Assembly: GCA_945956975.1 (NCBI GenBank)
Contig: CAMFKC010000196.1
Span: 1 to 5,686 of the forward strand
DNA from: an uncultured Methylocystaceae bacterium
Lineage (GTDB): Bacteria; Pseudomonadota; Alphaproteobacteria; Rhizobiales; Beijerinckiaceae
Reading direction: 5' to 3'
Length of the DNA stretch: 5,686 bases
In this document: in pieces, positions 1 through 5,343 of the stretch
How positions within the stretch are numbered: position 1 is the stretch's first letter
How the letters are laid out: every line of letters begins with the position of its first letter
Translations under genes and position numbers: made by a program
The notes under the pieces: generated by a model
What the model was told of the DNA's origin: nothing
What the model saw: only the letters and a program-made list of their open reading frames with translations
Databases searched by the model: none

Positions 1-1
1 C

Positions 2-1759
2 CAGCATTTCGGGCAGGAGGCCGCCGACGAGGCGGTCGCCTTCCGCAAGCGCTGCGCCGAGATGCTGACGCCGCGCGGCTACTATCTGTCGATCGCCGAG
101 ACCGACAACGAGCATCCCTGGCGCGACATCAACGGCGCGGAACTGCTCAACACGGAAATCCGCAGCGACGCCGCCCGCCGCTACGTGCGCGCCATGGCCC
201 ACAGCGACGTCGCCGCCCCGCCCTATCACACCGACGGGCTGACCTTCCTCAAGAACGCCGTGATGGATCTCGACGGCTACATGGACATTTTCTCGGTCGT
301 CGGCGGCAACGAGCAGATCGTCGACAAGCTGGAAGAGGAACTGGAGGCGCAGGTCCGGCTCAACGCCCATGTGCGCGCCGTTCAGCCGCTGGCCGACGGA
401 ACCTATCGCGTCGAGGTCGACGTCGACGGGTTCCCCGAAAACCACATCGCCGACTTCGTCGTGGTCGCCTTGCCGCTCTCGGCCATGGCCTGCGTCACCT
501 GGCGTTCGGACCGCCTCCAGCGCGTCATCGACGACCACATCGCCTATTTCGACCGGCCAGGCCACTACCTGCGCGCCACGCTCGCCTTCAAGCGCCCGTT
601 CTGGCGCGATCACCTGCCGGCCGACTGGTGGATGACGGACGCCTTCGACGGCTGCTGCGTCTACGACGAAGGCGCCCGCAACAATCTCGAACGCTATGGC
701 ATGCTGGCCTTCCTGATCGCCGGCAATGCGGCCCTGTCGCTCGCCAACGAGAGCGACGAGCGCATCGAGCAGATGTGCCTCGACGCCATTCCCGCGTCGC
801 TCGGCGATGCGCGGGATCATTTCATCGAGGGCCGCATCCATCGCTGGATGGCCTCGGTCAACGCGATACCCGGCGGCAAGCGCGTGCGCCGGCGCATCGA
901 GAACCACCGGCCCGATCCCGAGCATCTGCCGGGCGTCGTCATCGTCGGCGACTATCTCTTCGATTCCACGCTCAACGGCGTGATGGATTCCGCCGACGCC
1001 GCCTCCGACATCATCGTCGGCGAGACATTGCGCCGCCGCCGCGACCAGCGCCCGCTCGAAGCCACGCCGATGGCCGCCCCCGCGGCGCAGCCGAACCTGG
1101 TCGACGTGCTCGCGCAATTCGTGCCGGCCGACCTGATGTCGGACATCATGCGCATCGTGTGGGATCTGCCGCAGGGCGCGCGCATCCTCAATTTCGGCTC
1201 CATGTCGGGCTCGCTGGTCGGCGCCCTGCGCGCCCTCGGCTACGACGCCTGGGGCGTCGAGCGCGATCCCGTCGCGCATGGCGCGACGCCGCCGGAGCTT
1301 GCGGCCTACAACCTTCTGGTCGAAGACGGCAAACTGCCCTTCCCGGATCGCGATTTCTTCGCCGTCATCGACACCGGCCTCTATCGTCTGCAGGCCGAAG
1401 ACACCGACGCCGCCATTCGCGAGCTCGGACGCCTCGTGCAGCATGGGCTCTTCCTCGGATCGCTGACGCTCGATCTCTCGATCGACGTCATCGAGCGGTA
1501 CAATCTGATGAAGAATGCCGAGTTCCTCGGCTCGCGCTGGGACTGGTCCGAGAAGCTCTATCCCGTCGGCTTCACCCACGCGCTGCTCGAATCGCCTCGC
1601 CTCGACACCGCCTGGGCCCGCGCGCAGGAAGCCGGCGCCGGACACGGCCATTGGTTCGAGGACATCGAGGCCATTCTGTATTGCTTCTTCGCGCAGTCCG
1701 ACCTGCAGGCGCCGCCTGCTGCGGCGGCGAACGAGACGCGGCGCGAAAACGCGCTGTAA
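2..1759 (+). CDS. Flavin amine-oxidase-like / SAM-methyltransferase-like fusion protein (5' end missing)
   Basis: The reading frame is open from base 2, so the gene starts outside the window; the ATG at 62 is internal. The visible part is 585 residues. Numbered from the Met at 62, residues 79-90 (VVGGNEQIVDKL) match the conserved GG..xxVxxL segment of flavin amine oxidases, 132-142 the 'aDxVVxAxPL' strand, 171-181 the strand ending in FW, 260-271 the 'W...PGG' region, and 291-320 (GVVIVGDYLFDS..) the C-terminal FAD-binding segment. The N-terminal GxGxxG Rossmann motif should lie upstream of the window. After an Arg/Pro/Ala linker (about 322-345), residues 346-545 resemble a class I methyltransferase: ILNFGSMSG (375-383) at motif I, GVERDP (398-403) at the ribose-binding acid, then LPFPDRDFFAVID. 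Motif I is degenerate, with Asn for the usual Asp and GSMSG for GxGxG. The substrate is unknown. Arg171 occupies the usual flavin-contacting Lys position. The protein is probably cytosolic; no membrane segment is visible. Domain calls are from motifs only. Confidence 0.8.
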   Translation, partial: QHFGQEAADEAVAFRKRCAEMLTPRGYYLSIAETDNEHPWRDINGAELLNTEIRSDAARRYVRAMAHSDVAAPPYHTDGLTFLKNAVMDLDGYMDIFSVVGGNEQIVDKLEEELEAQVRLNAHVRAVQPLADGTYRVEVDVDGFPENHIADFVVVALPLSAMACVTWRSDRLQRVIDDHIAYFDRPGHYLRATLAFKRPFWRDHLPADWWMTDAFDGCCVYDEGARNNLERYGMLAFLIAGNAALSLANESDERIEQMCLDAIPASLGDARDHFIEGRIHRWMASVNAIPGGKRVRRRIENHRPDPEHLPGVVIVGDYLFDSTLNGVMDSADAASDIIVGETLRRRRDQRPLEATPMAAPAAQPNLVDVLAQFVPADLMSDIMRIVWDLPQGARILNFGSMSGSLVGALRALGYDAWGVERDPVAHGATPPELAAYNLLVEDGKLPFPDRDFFAVIDTGLYRLQAEDTDAAIRELGRLVQHGLFLGSLTLDLSIDVIERYNLMKNAEFLGSRWDWSEKLYPVGFTHALLESPRLDTAWARAQEAGAGHGHWFEDIEAILYCFFAQSDLQAPPAAAANETRRENAL

Positions 1760-1762
1760 GAC

Positions 1763-1779
1763 GCCGCATCGCGCGCGGC
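1763..1779 (+). other. Short hairpin between fusion gene and next gene
   Basis: GCCGC (1763-1767) and GCGGC (1775-1779) form a 5-bp inverted repeat with a 7-base loop just after the TAA stop at 1757-1759. No T-run follows, so it is not a convincing terminator. It may be chance in GC-rich DNA, or a minor mRNA structure between two co-transcribed genes. Confidence 0.2.
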
Positions 1780-1783
1780 AGAT

Positions 1784-1797
1784 GGAGTAACGTGGGG
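1784..1797 (+). promoter_or_regulatory. Ribosome binding region that fixes the start at 1800
   Basis: GGAG at 1784-1787 lies 12 bases before the ATG at 1800, and GGGG at 1794-1797 lies 2 bases before it. An in-frame TAA at 1788-1790 blocks any upstream start in this frame, so the ATG at 1800 is the first possible start. The GGAG spacing is slightly long for an ideal Shine-Dalgarno site. Confidence 0.5.
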
Positions 1798-1799
1798 TC

Positions 1800-2648
1800 A
1801 TGCTGGATTTTTCGGGCAAGAGCGCGGCCAGCGCCGTCGAGACGAAGGCATGGTCGATCGAATTCGCCGCTGCCGCGCCTGACGATGGACGCATGTTCAT
1901 CGCCGTCGCCAATCCCGCGACCGCCTTTGCGATCCTCTCGCCGCTCGACCTCGCCGAAGCCAAGGCGCGCGCTGGCGCGGGCGATGCGCTGACGGTGGTC
2001 GGCCTGCCCGTATCCGCCGACCAGACGCTCGCCGGCGAGCAAGAACTGCTCGCCTGGATCGGCGAGGCCGACCAGCGCGGCAAGCCGCCGATGCGCGCCA
2101 GCGCCCGCACCGCGCGCGCCGTGGTCTGCGACAATCGCGCGCTCATCTACGCCCGCGACGAACACATGCGCGACGCCCTCGACGGGCTCGTCCGGTTCAT
2201 CGTTCTGGAGCGTCAGGTGCGCTTCCAGGAAGAGGCGATGCATACGCTCTGGGCCGCGATAGACAGGGACATCGACCTCACCCACGCGCTCGCGCCCGGC
2301 TACAACGAGCGCCAGCAATCGGTGAACGAGATGACCGAGCTCGCCGGCCGCGCCAAGGCGTCCAACCTGCGCACCGGCATCGCGCTCGCCCAGATGGACC
2401 CCGCGTTGAGCGATCCCTCCAAGCGTCTGTTCGGCGAGTTTGCGGTCGTGGGCGGCATGCACGAACGGTACGACTCGCTGATCGACCCGCTGACCTATGC
2501 GGTGGAGAGCTACGATCGCGCCAATACGCGCATGATCGAGACGCGCAACGCCGCCAAGGAACGCACGCACTTCCTGTTCGAATTCATTCTCATGGTTCTC
2601 ATCGTGCTGCTGATCGGCTGGGAACTGCTGCAGATGATGAACGACTGA
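1800..2648 (+). CDS. Hypothetical protein with C-terminal membrane anchor
   Basis: A complete 282-residue protein that I do not recognise with confidence. The first ~120 residues look like a mixed alpha/beta globular domain (hydrophobic strands near 32-38, 64-70 and 105-118). Residues ~120-255 are helix-rich and charged, with Arg/Glu-rich stretches such as VLERQVRFQEEA (135-146), and may form coiled helices. Residues ~258-278 (FLFEFILMVLIVLLIGWELL) are a single strongly hydrophobic helix with only about four residues after it, so most of the protein should face the cytoplasm, tail-anchored. There is no N-terminal signal peptide. The general plan, a helical region followed by one C-terminal membrane helix with a charged lead-in, recalls the RMD1/YagE (DUF155) family, but that is a resemblance in architecture only. 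The gene lies 40 bases after the oxidase-methyltransferase fusion on the same strand, so the two are probably one transcript. No enzymatic motif is visible. Confidence 0.85.
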   Translation: MLDFSGKSAASAVETKAWSIEFAAAAPDDGRMFIAVANPATAFAILSPLDLAEAKARAGAGDALTVVGLPVSADQTLAGEQELLAWIGEADQRGKPPMRASARTARAVVCDNRALIYARDEHMRDALDGLVRFIVLERQVRFQEEAMHTLWAAIDRDIDLTHALAPGYNERQQSVNEMTELAGRAKASNLRTGIALAQMDPALSDPSKRLFGEFAVVGGMHERYDSLIDPLTYAVESYDRANTRMIETRNAAKERTHFLFEFILMVLIVLLIGWELLQMMND

Positions 2649-2658
2649 CCCGCGCGCC

Positions 2659-3939
2659 TCACGCCGCCGGACCGACGCCCAGCCGCAACGCATCTTCCGC
2701 CGCGCGCACGCCCGACAGATAAGCGCCGAGCACGGTCGCGTGATAGACCGTATGCGTGTGCTCGCCCGCAAAAAGAATGCGCCCGTGCGGCTCGGCCAGC
2801 GCGCGGAACATGTCGAAGGACGCGCCGAGCGGCAGGTAGGAATAGCTGCCGCGCGAAAACGGATCCCTCTCCCAGTCCGTCGTCACGACGCGCACGGGCG
2901 CCGGCGCCTCCGGAAAGGCGAGCCGCAGCACGGCGAGCGCCGAGGCTTCGATCTCCTCCCGCGACAGCGCAGCGATCTCGCATTCGCCGGAGCCTCCGTG
3001 CAGGCCCACCAGCAACGGCGCGCCCGCCTCTTCGGACAGGTTGAGAAACTCGTTCCACAACTTGCCCTGATGCACGATTACCAGCCGCTTCTGCTTCGGC
3101 CAGAACGCGCGTTCGAACAGCAGGAAGGTCTTGTGCAGATTGCCCATGCCGAGGCCGGCGAGCGCTTGCCGCCGCGTGGCGCCGAAGGGCGGGGAGATCG
3201 CCAGCGCGCCGGCCTGCAACAGTTTGAGCGGCGCGGTGACGATGGCGATGTCGCCCGTTTCGATTTGTGCGCCGCAGGCGACTTCGACCTGCCCGCCGAG
3301 ATCGCGCACCGAGCTGACCTGCGCGCCGAAGCGAATATCCTGGCCTTGGGCGAGCTTCGCGACCATCCGGTCGAAGCCGCCGATCACGAAGGCGTCGCCG
3401 CCTTCCGGTTCCTCGCCCTCGTCGTAGCAGGCAAGCGACATGGCGTTCAGGTCGCCGCCGAATTCGGTGACGATTTCGCAATAGGCGATCTGCTCGACCG
3501 TCTTGCGCTCCGTCGGCGTGTAGGACCGCCTGGCGAAGAATCGCTTCATCGCCGCATCGACCGTCTCGTCGCGCGTGATGCGCTCCTTGCGATCCTCGAG
3601 ATAGTCGAAGACCGCGAAGGCCCATTCGCAATCCTTCTGGCGCTTGCCGCCGACATAGAGCGCGTAGGAATCCCAGTCCGTCGTCTCGAAGCGCGCGCCG
3701 GCTTCCTTCAGGAGGCGCGCGATCGGATTGCCCTTCGTGCCGTGCACCCAGGACGGCCCGAGATCGAGCGGCAGATGGGGAATGCTGCGATCGGTCAGGA
3801 TGCGCCCGCCCGCTCGGTCGCGCGCCTCCAGGATGGTGACGCTCCAGCCGGCGTCGGCGAGCGCACGCGCCGCCGAAAGCCCCGCCACGCCCGCGCCGAC
3901 AATGATCGCCCTGCCCTTGCCTGTCCGCCTGTCGGCCAA
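2659..3939 (-). CDS. Flavin monoamine/polyamine oxidase family protein
   Basis: FAD-dependent amine oxidase fold, 426 residues from the chosen start, a normal length. Members oxidise amines (monoamines, polyamines, amino acids) to imines with O2 and release H2O2; the substrate here cannot be read from sequence. Counted from the TTG at 3939: AIIVGAGVAGLSAA near residues 11-24 is the GxGxxG dinucleotide fold; EARDRAGGR (38-46) is the following Rossmann motif; DLGPSWVHG (59-67) is typical of polyamine-oxidase-like enzymes; IGGFDRMVAKLA (186-197) is the GG..V..L segment; Lys270 in LHKTFLLFERAFW is the flavin-contacting lysine; WERDPFSRGSYSY (356-368) and ILFAGEHTHT (388-397) are the C-terminal FAD-site motifs. 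It appears catalytically intact and has no signal peptide. A longer frame opens at TTG 4020, but 3939 is preferred: it puts about 10 residues before the Rossmann strand, and CGAGG lies 10 bases upstream. It converges on the membrane-anchored gene with only 10 bases between stops, and lies downstream of tRNA-Tyr. Confidence 0.92.
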   Translation of the reverse strand: MADRRTGKGRAIIVGAGVAGLSAARALADAGWSVTILEARDRAGGRILTDRSIPHLPLDLGPSWVHGTKGNPIARLLKEAGARFETTDWDSYALYVGGKRQKDCEWAFAVFDYLEDRKERITRDETVDAAMKRFFARRSYTPTERKTVEQIAYCEIVTEFGGDLNAMSLACYDEGEEPEGGDAFVIGGFDRMVAKLAQGQDIRFGAQVSSVRDLGGQVEVACGAQIETGDIAIVTAPLKLLQAGALAISPPFGATRRQALAGLGMGNLHKTFLLFERAFWPKQKRLVIVHQGKLWNEFLNLSEEAGAPLLVGLHGGSGECEIAALSREEIEASALAVLRLAFPEAPAPVRVVTTDWERDPFSRGSYSYLPLGASFDMFRALAEPHGRILFAGEHTHTVYHATVLGAYLSGVRAAEDALRLGVGPAA

Positions 3940-3971
3940 CCCTCGATAGCCTCGCCTGAATCGTTTCAGCG

Positions 3972-4001
3972 ACCATAGGCGCGCGCTGCGCGCGCAGGCA
4001 A
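3972..4001 (-). promoter_or_regulatory. Possible sigma-70-type promoter for the amine oxidase
   Basis: On the minus strand, TTGCCT (4001-3996) and TATGGT (3977-3972) are separated by 18 bases. Each matches its consensus at 4 of 6 positions. Predicted transcription would begin near 3965, leaving about 26 bases of leader before the TTG at 3939, consistent with the shorter start. Nearly the whole spacer is the GC palindrome at 3979-3995. Matches are modest, and read-through from tRNA-Tyr is an alternative. Confidence 0.3.
3979..3995. repeat. Perfect alternating-GC inverted repeat
   Basis: GCGCGCG (3979-3985), centre CTG, CGCGCGC (3989-3995): 7-bp arms with a 3-base centre. It has no T-run on either side, so it is not a standard terminator. 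It lies between tRNA-Tyr and the oxidase start, inside the spacer of the candidate promoter. It could be an operator, an RNA hairpin in a tRNA-oxidase read-through transcript, or chance in GC-rich DNA. Confidence 0.45.
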
Positions 4002-4011
4002 TCAGCGGCGA

Positions 4012-4024
4012 TGCGTTCAACGCA
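4012..4024. repeat. Operator-like palindrome TGCGTT-C-AACGCA
   Basis: Two 6-base arms in perfect inverted symmetry around one base. The single-base centre makes an RNA hairpin unlikely and a protein-binding site more plausible. It lies 11 bases upstream of the candidate oxidase -35 element and 17 bases past the 3' end of tRNA-Tyr. The binding protein is unknown. Confidence 0.35.
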
Positions 4025-4041
4025 ATCGTGAGGGAGGGAAA

Positions 4042-4126
4042 TGGTGGGGGAAGTAGGACTCGAACCTACGAAGGCTTAGCCAGCGGATTTACAGTCCGCC
4101 CCCTTTGCCGCTCGGGACATTCCCCC
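4042..4126 (-). tRNA. tRNA-Tyr (anticodon GTA)
   Basis: Read on the minus strand, the 85-base gene starts GGGGGAA at 4126 and closes with TTCCCCC, discriminator A and an encoded CCA (4044-4042). The 7-bp acceptor stem is perfect. The D-arm region (TCCCGAGCGGCAAAGGGG) closely resembles bacterial tRNA-Tyr. The anticodon arm is GCGGA-CTGTAAA-TCCGC, giving anticodon GTA for tyrosine codons UAU and UAC. The variable arm is long, with a GGC/GCC stem, as expected of a class II bacterial tRNA-Tyr. The T arm is GTAGG-TTCGAAT-CCTAC. All parts are intact, so it should be functional. A strong promoter lies about 70 bases upstream. Confidence 0.98.
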
Positions 4127-4201
4127 ACTGGAGCAAGGCCTTGGCGCTGAAAGCGCATCAGCCGTCGCCCGTGGTCCGGCAAAACCGGCCCGATGGCCCG
4201 C

Positions 4202-4230
4202 CTTATGCGGGCGGGGCGGCGCCCTGTCAA
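4202..4230 (-). promoter_or_regulatory. Sigma-70-type promoter of tRNA-Tyr
   Basis: On the minus strand, a perfect TTGACA -35 box (4230-4225) is followed by a 17-base spacer and CATAAG (4207-4202), which matches TATAAT at the four central positions. Transcription should start near 4195, giving a leader of about 69 bases before the mature tRNA 5' end at 4126. The leader contains small hairpins (CCGG..CCGG and GCGC-TTTCA-GCGC). The rest of the tRNA-rlmB gap (4127-4307) shows no convincing plus-strand promoter. Confidence 0.7.
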
Positions 4231-4307
4231 CCGCAAATGGCCGCGATTGCGCATCCGCGCGCGGCGTGACACATGGCGTGCGAACAGACGGCGCGAGCGT
4301 GAACGAC

Positions 4308-5153
4308 ATGCGGCGGGACAGGCCCGGACGGGGCGGCAAGGACCGGAACAGGCAGGGCGACGCCGGCCGCGGCGCGCCCGAGCGGCGGGGCGGTCCGGAC
4401 CGGCGCGGCGGCGACGCGCCGTCGTTCCGCAAGGCGGCGGGCGATCTCGTCGTGCTCTACGGCGTGCACGCCGTGCGCGAGGCCTTGCGCATGAAAGGCC
4501 GCAAGATGCTCGCCCTCTACGCCACCGCGGCGGCGGCCGAACGCATCGCGCCCGACGCCACGCTGGCCGGGATGGCGCCGCAGATCGTCGAAGCCGCCGA
4601 TCTCGATCGGCGCCTGGGCGCAGGCGCCGTGCACCAGGGCCTGATGCTGGAAGCCCGCCCCCTGCCCGCGCGCGATCTTTCGGAAATCGAGAACGTCAGC
4701 GGCGTTGTGCTCGTGCTCGACCAGATCACCGATCCACACAATGTCGGCGCCATCCTGCGCACGGCGGCGGCCTATGCGGTCGACGCGCTCATCGTCACCG
4801 AGCGCCATGCGCCGGAATTTTCCGGCGTGCTCGCCAAGACCGCATCGGGCGGCCTCGAGCATGTGCCTATCGTCGCCGTCGTCAATCTCGCGCGCGCGAT
4901 GGAGGAGCTCGGCCGGCTGGGCTACCTGCGCGTGGGCCTCGATTCGGAAGGCTCGGCCTCGCTCGAGGACATGGTCCTGTCCCGGCCGATGGCGCTGGCG
5001 CTGGGCGCCGAAGGCGCAGGCCTACGACGTCTGACGCGTGAGAATTGCGACCTCGTCGCGCGGCTCGACATGCCCGGCGCAATCAAGAGCCTCAACGTGT
5101 CGAACGCCTGCGCGATCGCCTTGTCGATCGCGACGATAAAGCTGCGCGGCTGA
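4308..5153 (+). CDS. rlmB: 23S rRNA 2'-O-ribose methyltransferase, RlmB/TrmH (SPOUT) family
   Basis: The protein uses SAM to methylate the ribose 2'-OH of a guanosine in 23S rRNA (G2251 in E. coli), in the peptidyl-tRNA-binding loop of the large subunit. From the ATG at 4308 it has 281 residues. Residues 1-40 are Arg/Gly-rich and probably disordered. VVLYGVHAVREAL (48-60) begins the N-terminal substrate-binding domain. LDQITDPHNVGAILRTA (137-153) is SPOUT motif 1, with the conserved Asn145 and Arg151. ALALGAEGAGLRRL (229-242) is motif 2, and MPGAIKSLNVSNACAIAL (255-272) is motif 3, with the trefoil-knot cofactor loop. All key residues are present. The E. coli enzyme is 243 residues; the excess is the N-terminal tail. 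The start is uncertain: GTG at 4266 or 4299 is in frame, and no option has a strong Shine-Dalgarno sequence. It is divergent from tRNA-Tyr, a neighbour of rlmB in other alphaproteobacteria as I recall. A paralogous TrmH-family methyltransferase is the main alternative. Confidence 0.93.
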   Translation: MRRDRPGRGGKDRNRQGDAGRGAPERRGGPDRRGGDAPSFRKAAGDLVVLYGVHAVREALRMKGRKMLALYATAAAAERIAPDATLAGMAPQIVEAADLDRRLGAGAVHQGLMLEARPLPARDLSEIENVSGVVLVLDQITDPHNVGAILRTAAAYAVDALIVTERHAPEFSGVLAKTASGGLEHVPIVAVVNLARAMEELGRLGYLRVGLDSEGSASLEDMVLSRPMALALGAEGAGLRRLTRENCDLVARLDMPGAIKSLNVSNACAIALSIATIKLRG

Positions 5154-5159
5154 TCAATC

Positions 5160-5173
5160 CGGCGCGGGCGCCG
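5160..5173 (+). other. Compact GC hairpin after rlmB
   Basis: CGGCG (5160-5164), loop CGGG, CGCCG (5169-5173), beginning 6 bases after the rlmB stop. No T-run follows, so at best it is a weak 3'-end structure. Confidence 0.25.
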
Positions 5174-5233
5174 AATGGCTCAGACCGCGCCCAAGACACC
5201 GGAATTCGGGCCCATTAGACGATTGGATGACTC

Positions 5234-5252
5234 GCTCCGGCGCCGCTGGAGC
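5234..5252 (+). terminator. Possible weak terminator for rlmB
   Basis: GCTCCGGC (5234-5241) pairs with GCTGGAGC (5245-5252): 8 bp including one G-U, with a 3-base loop. A T-rich stretch TCTTCTT (5261-5267) begins 8 bases after the stem, too far for a classic intrinsic terminator. It is the best candidate in the rlmB-transporter gap (5154-5343). Confidence 0.3.
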
Positions 5253-5269
5253 CGGTAACATCTTCTTAA

Positions 5270-5288
5270 CGTCCGCGATCCGTCCGCG
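5270..5288. repeat. 8-base direct repeat, 11-base period
   Basis: CGTCCGCG occurs at 5270-5277 and again at 5281-5288, about one helical turn apart, 55-74 bases upstream of the transporter start. The spacing would suit a protein bound on one DNA face, but this could be chance in GC-rich DNA. No confident promoter is visible here. Confidence 0.25.
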
Positions 5289-5330
5289 GGCGGAAGAAGG
5301 CTGAAATTCGGCCTTGCAATAACAACTCAG

Positions 5331-5343
5331 AGGGAATGTCCCT
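5331..5343 (+). promoter_or_regulatory. Shine-Dalgarno sequence inside an inverted repeat, MFS gene
   Basis: AGAGGG (5329-5334) is a good ribosome binding site ending 9 bases before the ATG at 5344. Most of it lies in a perfect inverted repeat, AGGGA (5331-5335), centre ATG, TCCCT (5339-5343), ending immediately before the start codon. In mRNA, a 5-bp stem with a 3-base loop could partly hide the site. The centre ATG at 5336 is in another frame. Confidence 0.55.

Noticed and set aside
628..1992. A 454-codon plus-strand frame overlapping the fusion gene and the next gene
   Set aside because: Its composition is dominated by Arg from GC-rich frame shifting. The overlapping frame holds the FAD and methyltransferase-like motifs.
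1572..2771. A ~400-codon open frame on the minus strand opposite the fusion gene end and the membrane-anchored gene
   Set aside because: It is Arg/His/Ala-rich with no domain motif and lies antisense to two well-supported genes. Long antisense open frames are expected from high-GC codon bias.
2870..3685. A 15-base direct repeat, TCCCAGTCCGTCGTC, at 2870-2884 and 3671-3685
   Set aside because: Both copies are in the same frame of the oxidase and encode Thr-Thr-Asp-Trp with identical codons, so this is coding coincidence rather than a mobile or recombination repeat.
2510..3976. A 488-codon minus-strand frame starting with a proper ATG at 3976
   Set aside because: It is a shifted frame of the oxidase, Arg/Gly-rich and without motifs. 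The ATG only makes it look tempting.
2740..3978. A ~412-codon plus-strand open frame across the amine oxidase
   Set aside because: It mirrors the oxidase almost exactly and has no recognisable motif, while the minus-strand frame contains every amine-oxidase motif in order.
3940..4020. A 27-residue N-terminal extension of the oxidase from TTG at 4020
   Set aside because: The bases upstream of 4020 on the minus strand are pyrimidine-rich with no Shine-Dalgarno match, and the extension is not a signal peptide. The TTG at 3939 has a better upstream sequence and normal spacing to the Rossmann motif.
4042..4126. tRNA-Tyr as an integration site for a mobile element
   Set aside because: tRNA genes are common attachment sites, but no integrase and no second copy of the tRNA 3' end is seen nearby, and both flanks look chromosomal.
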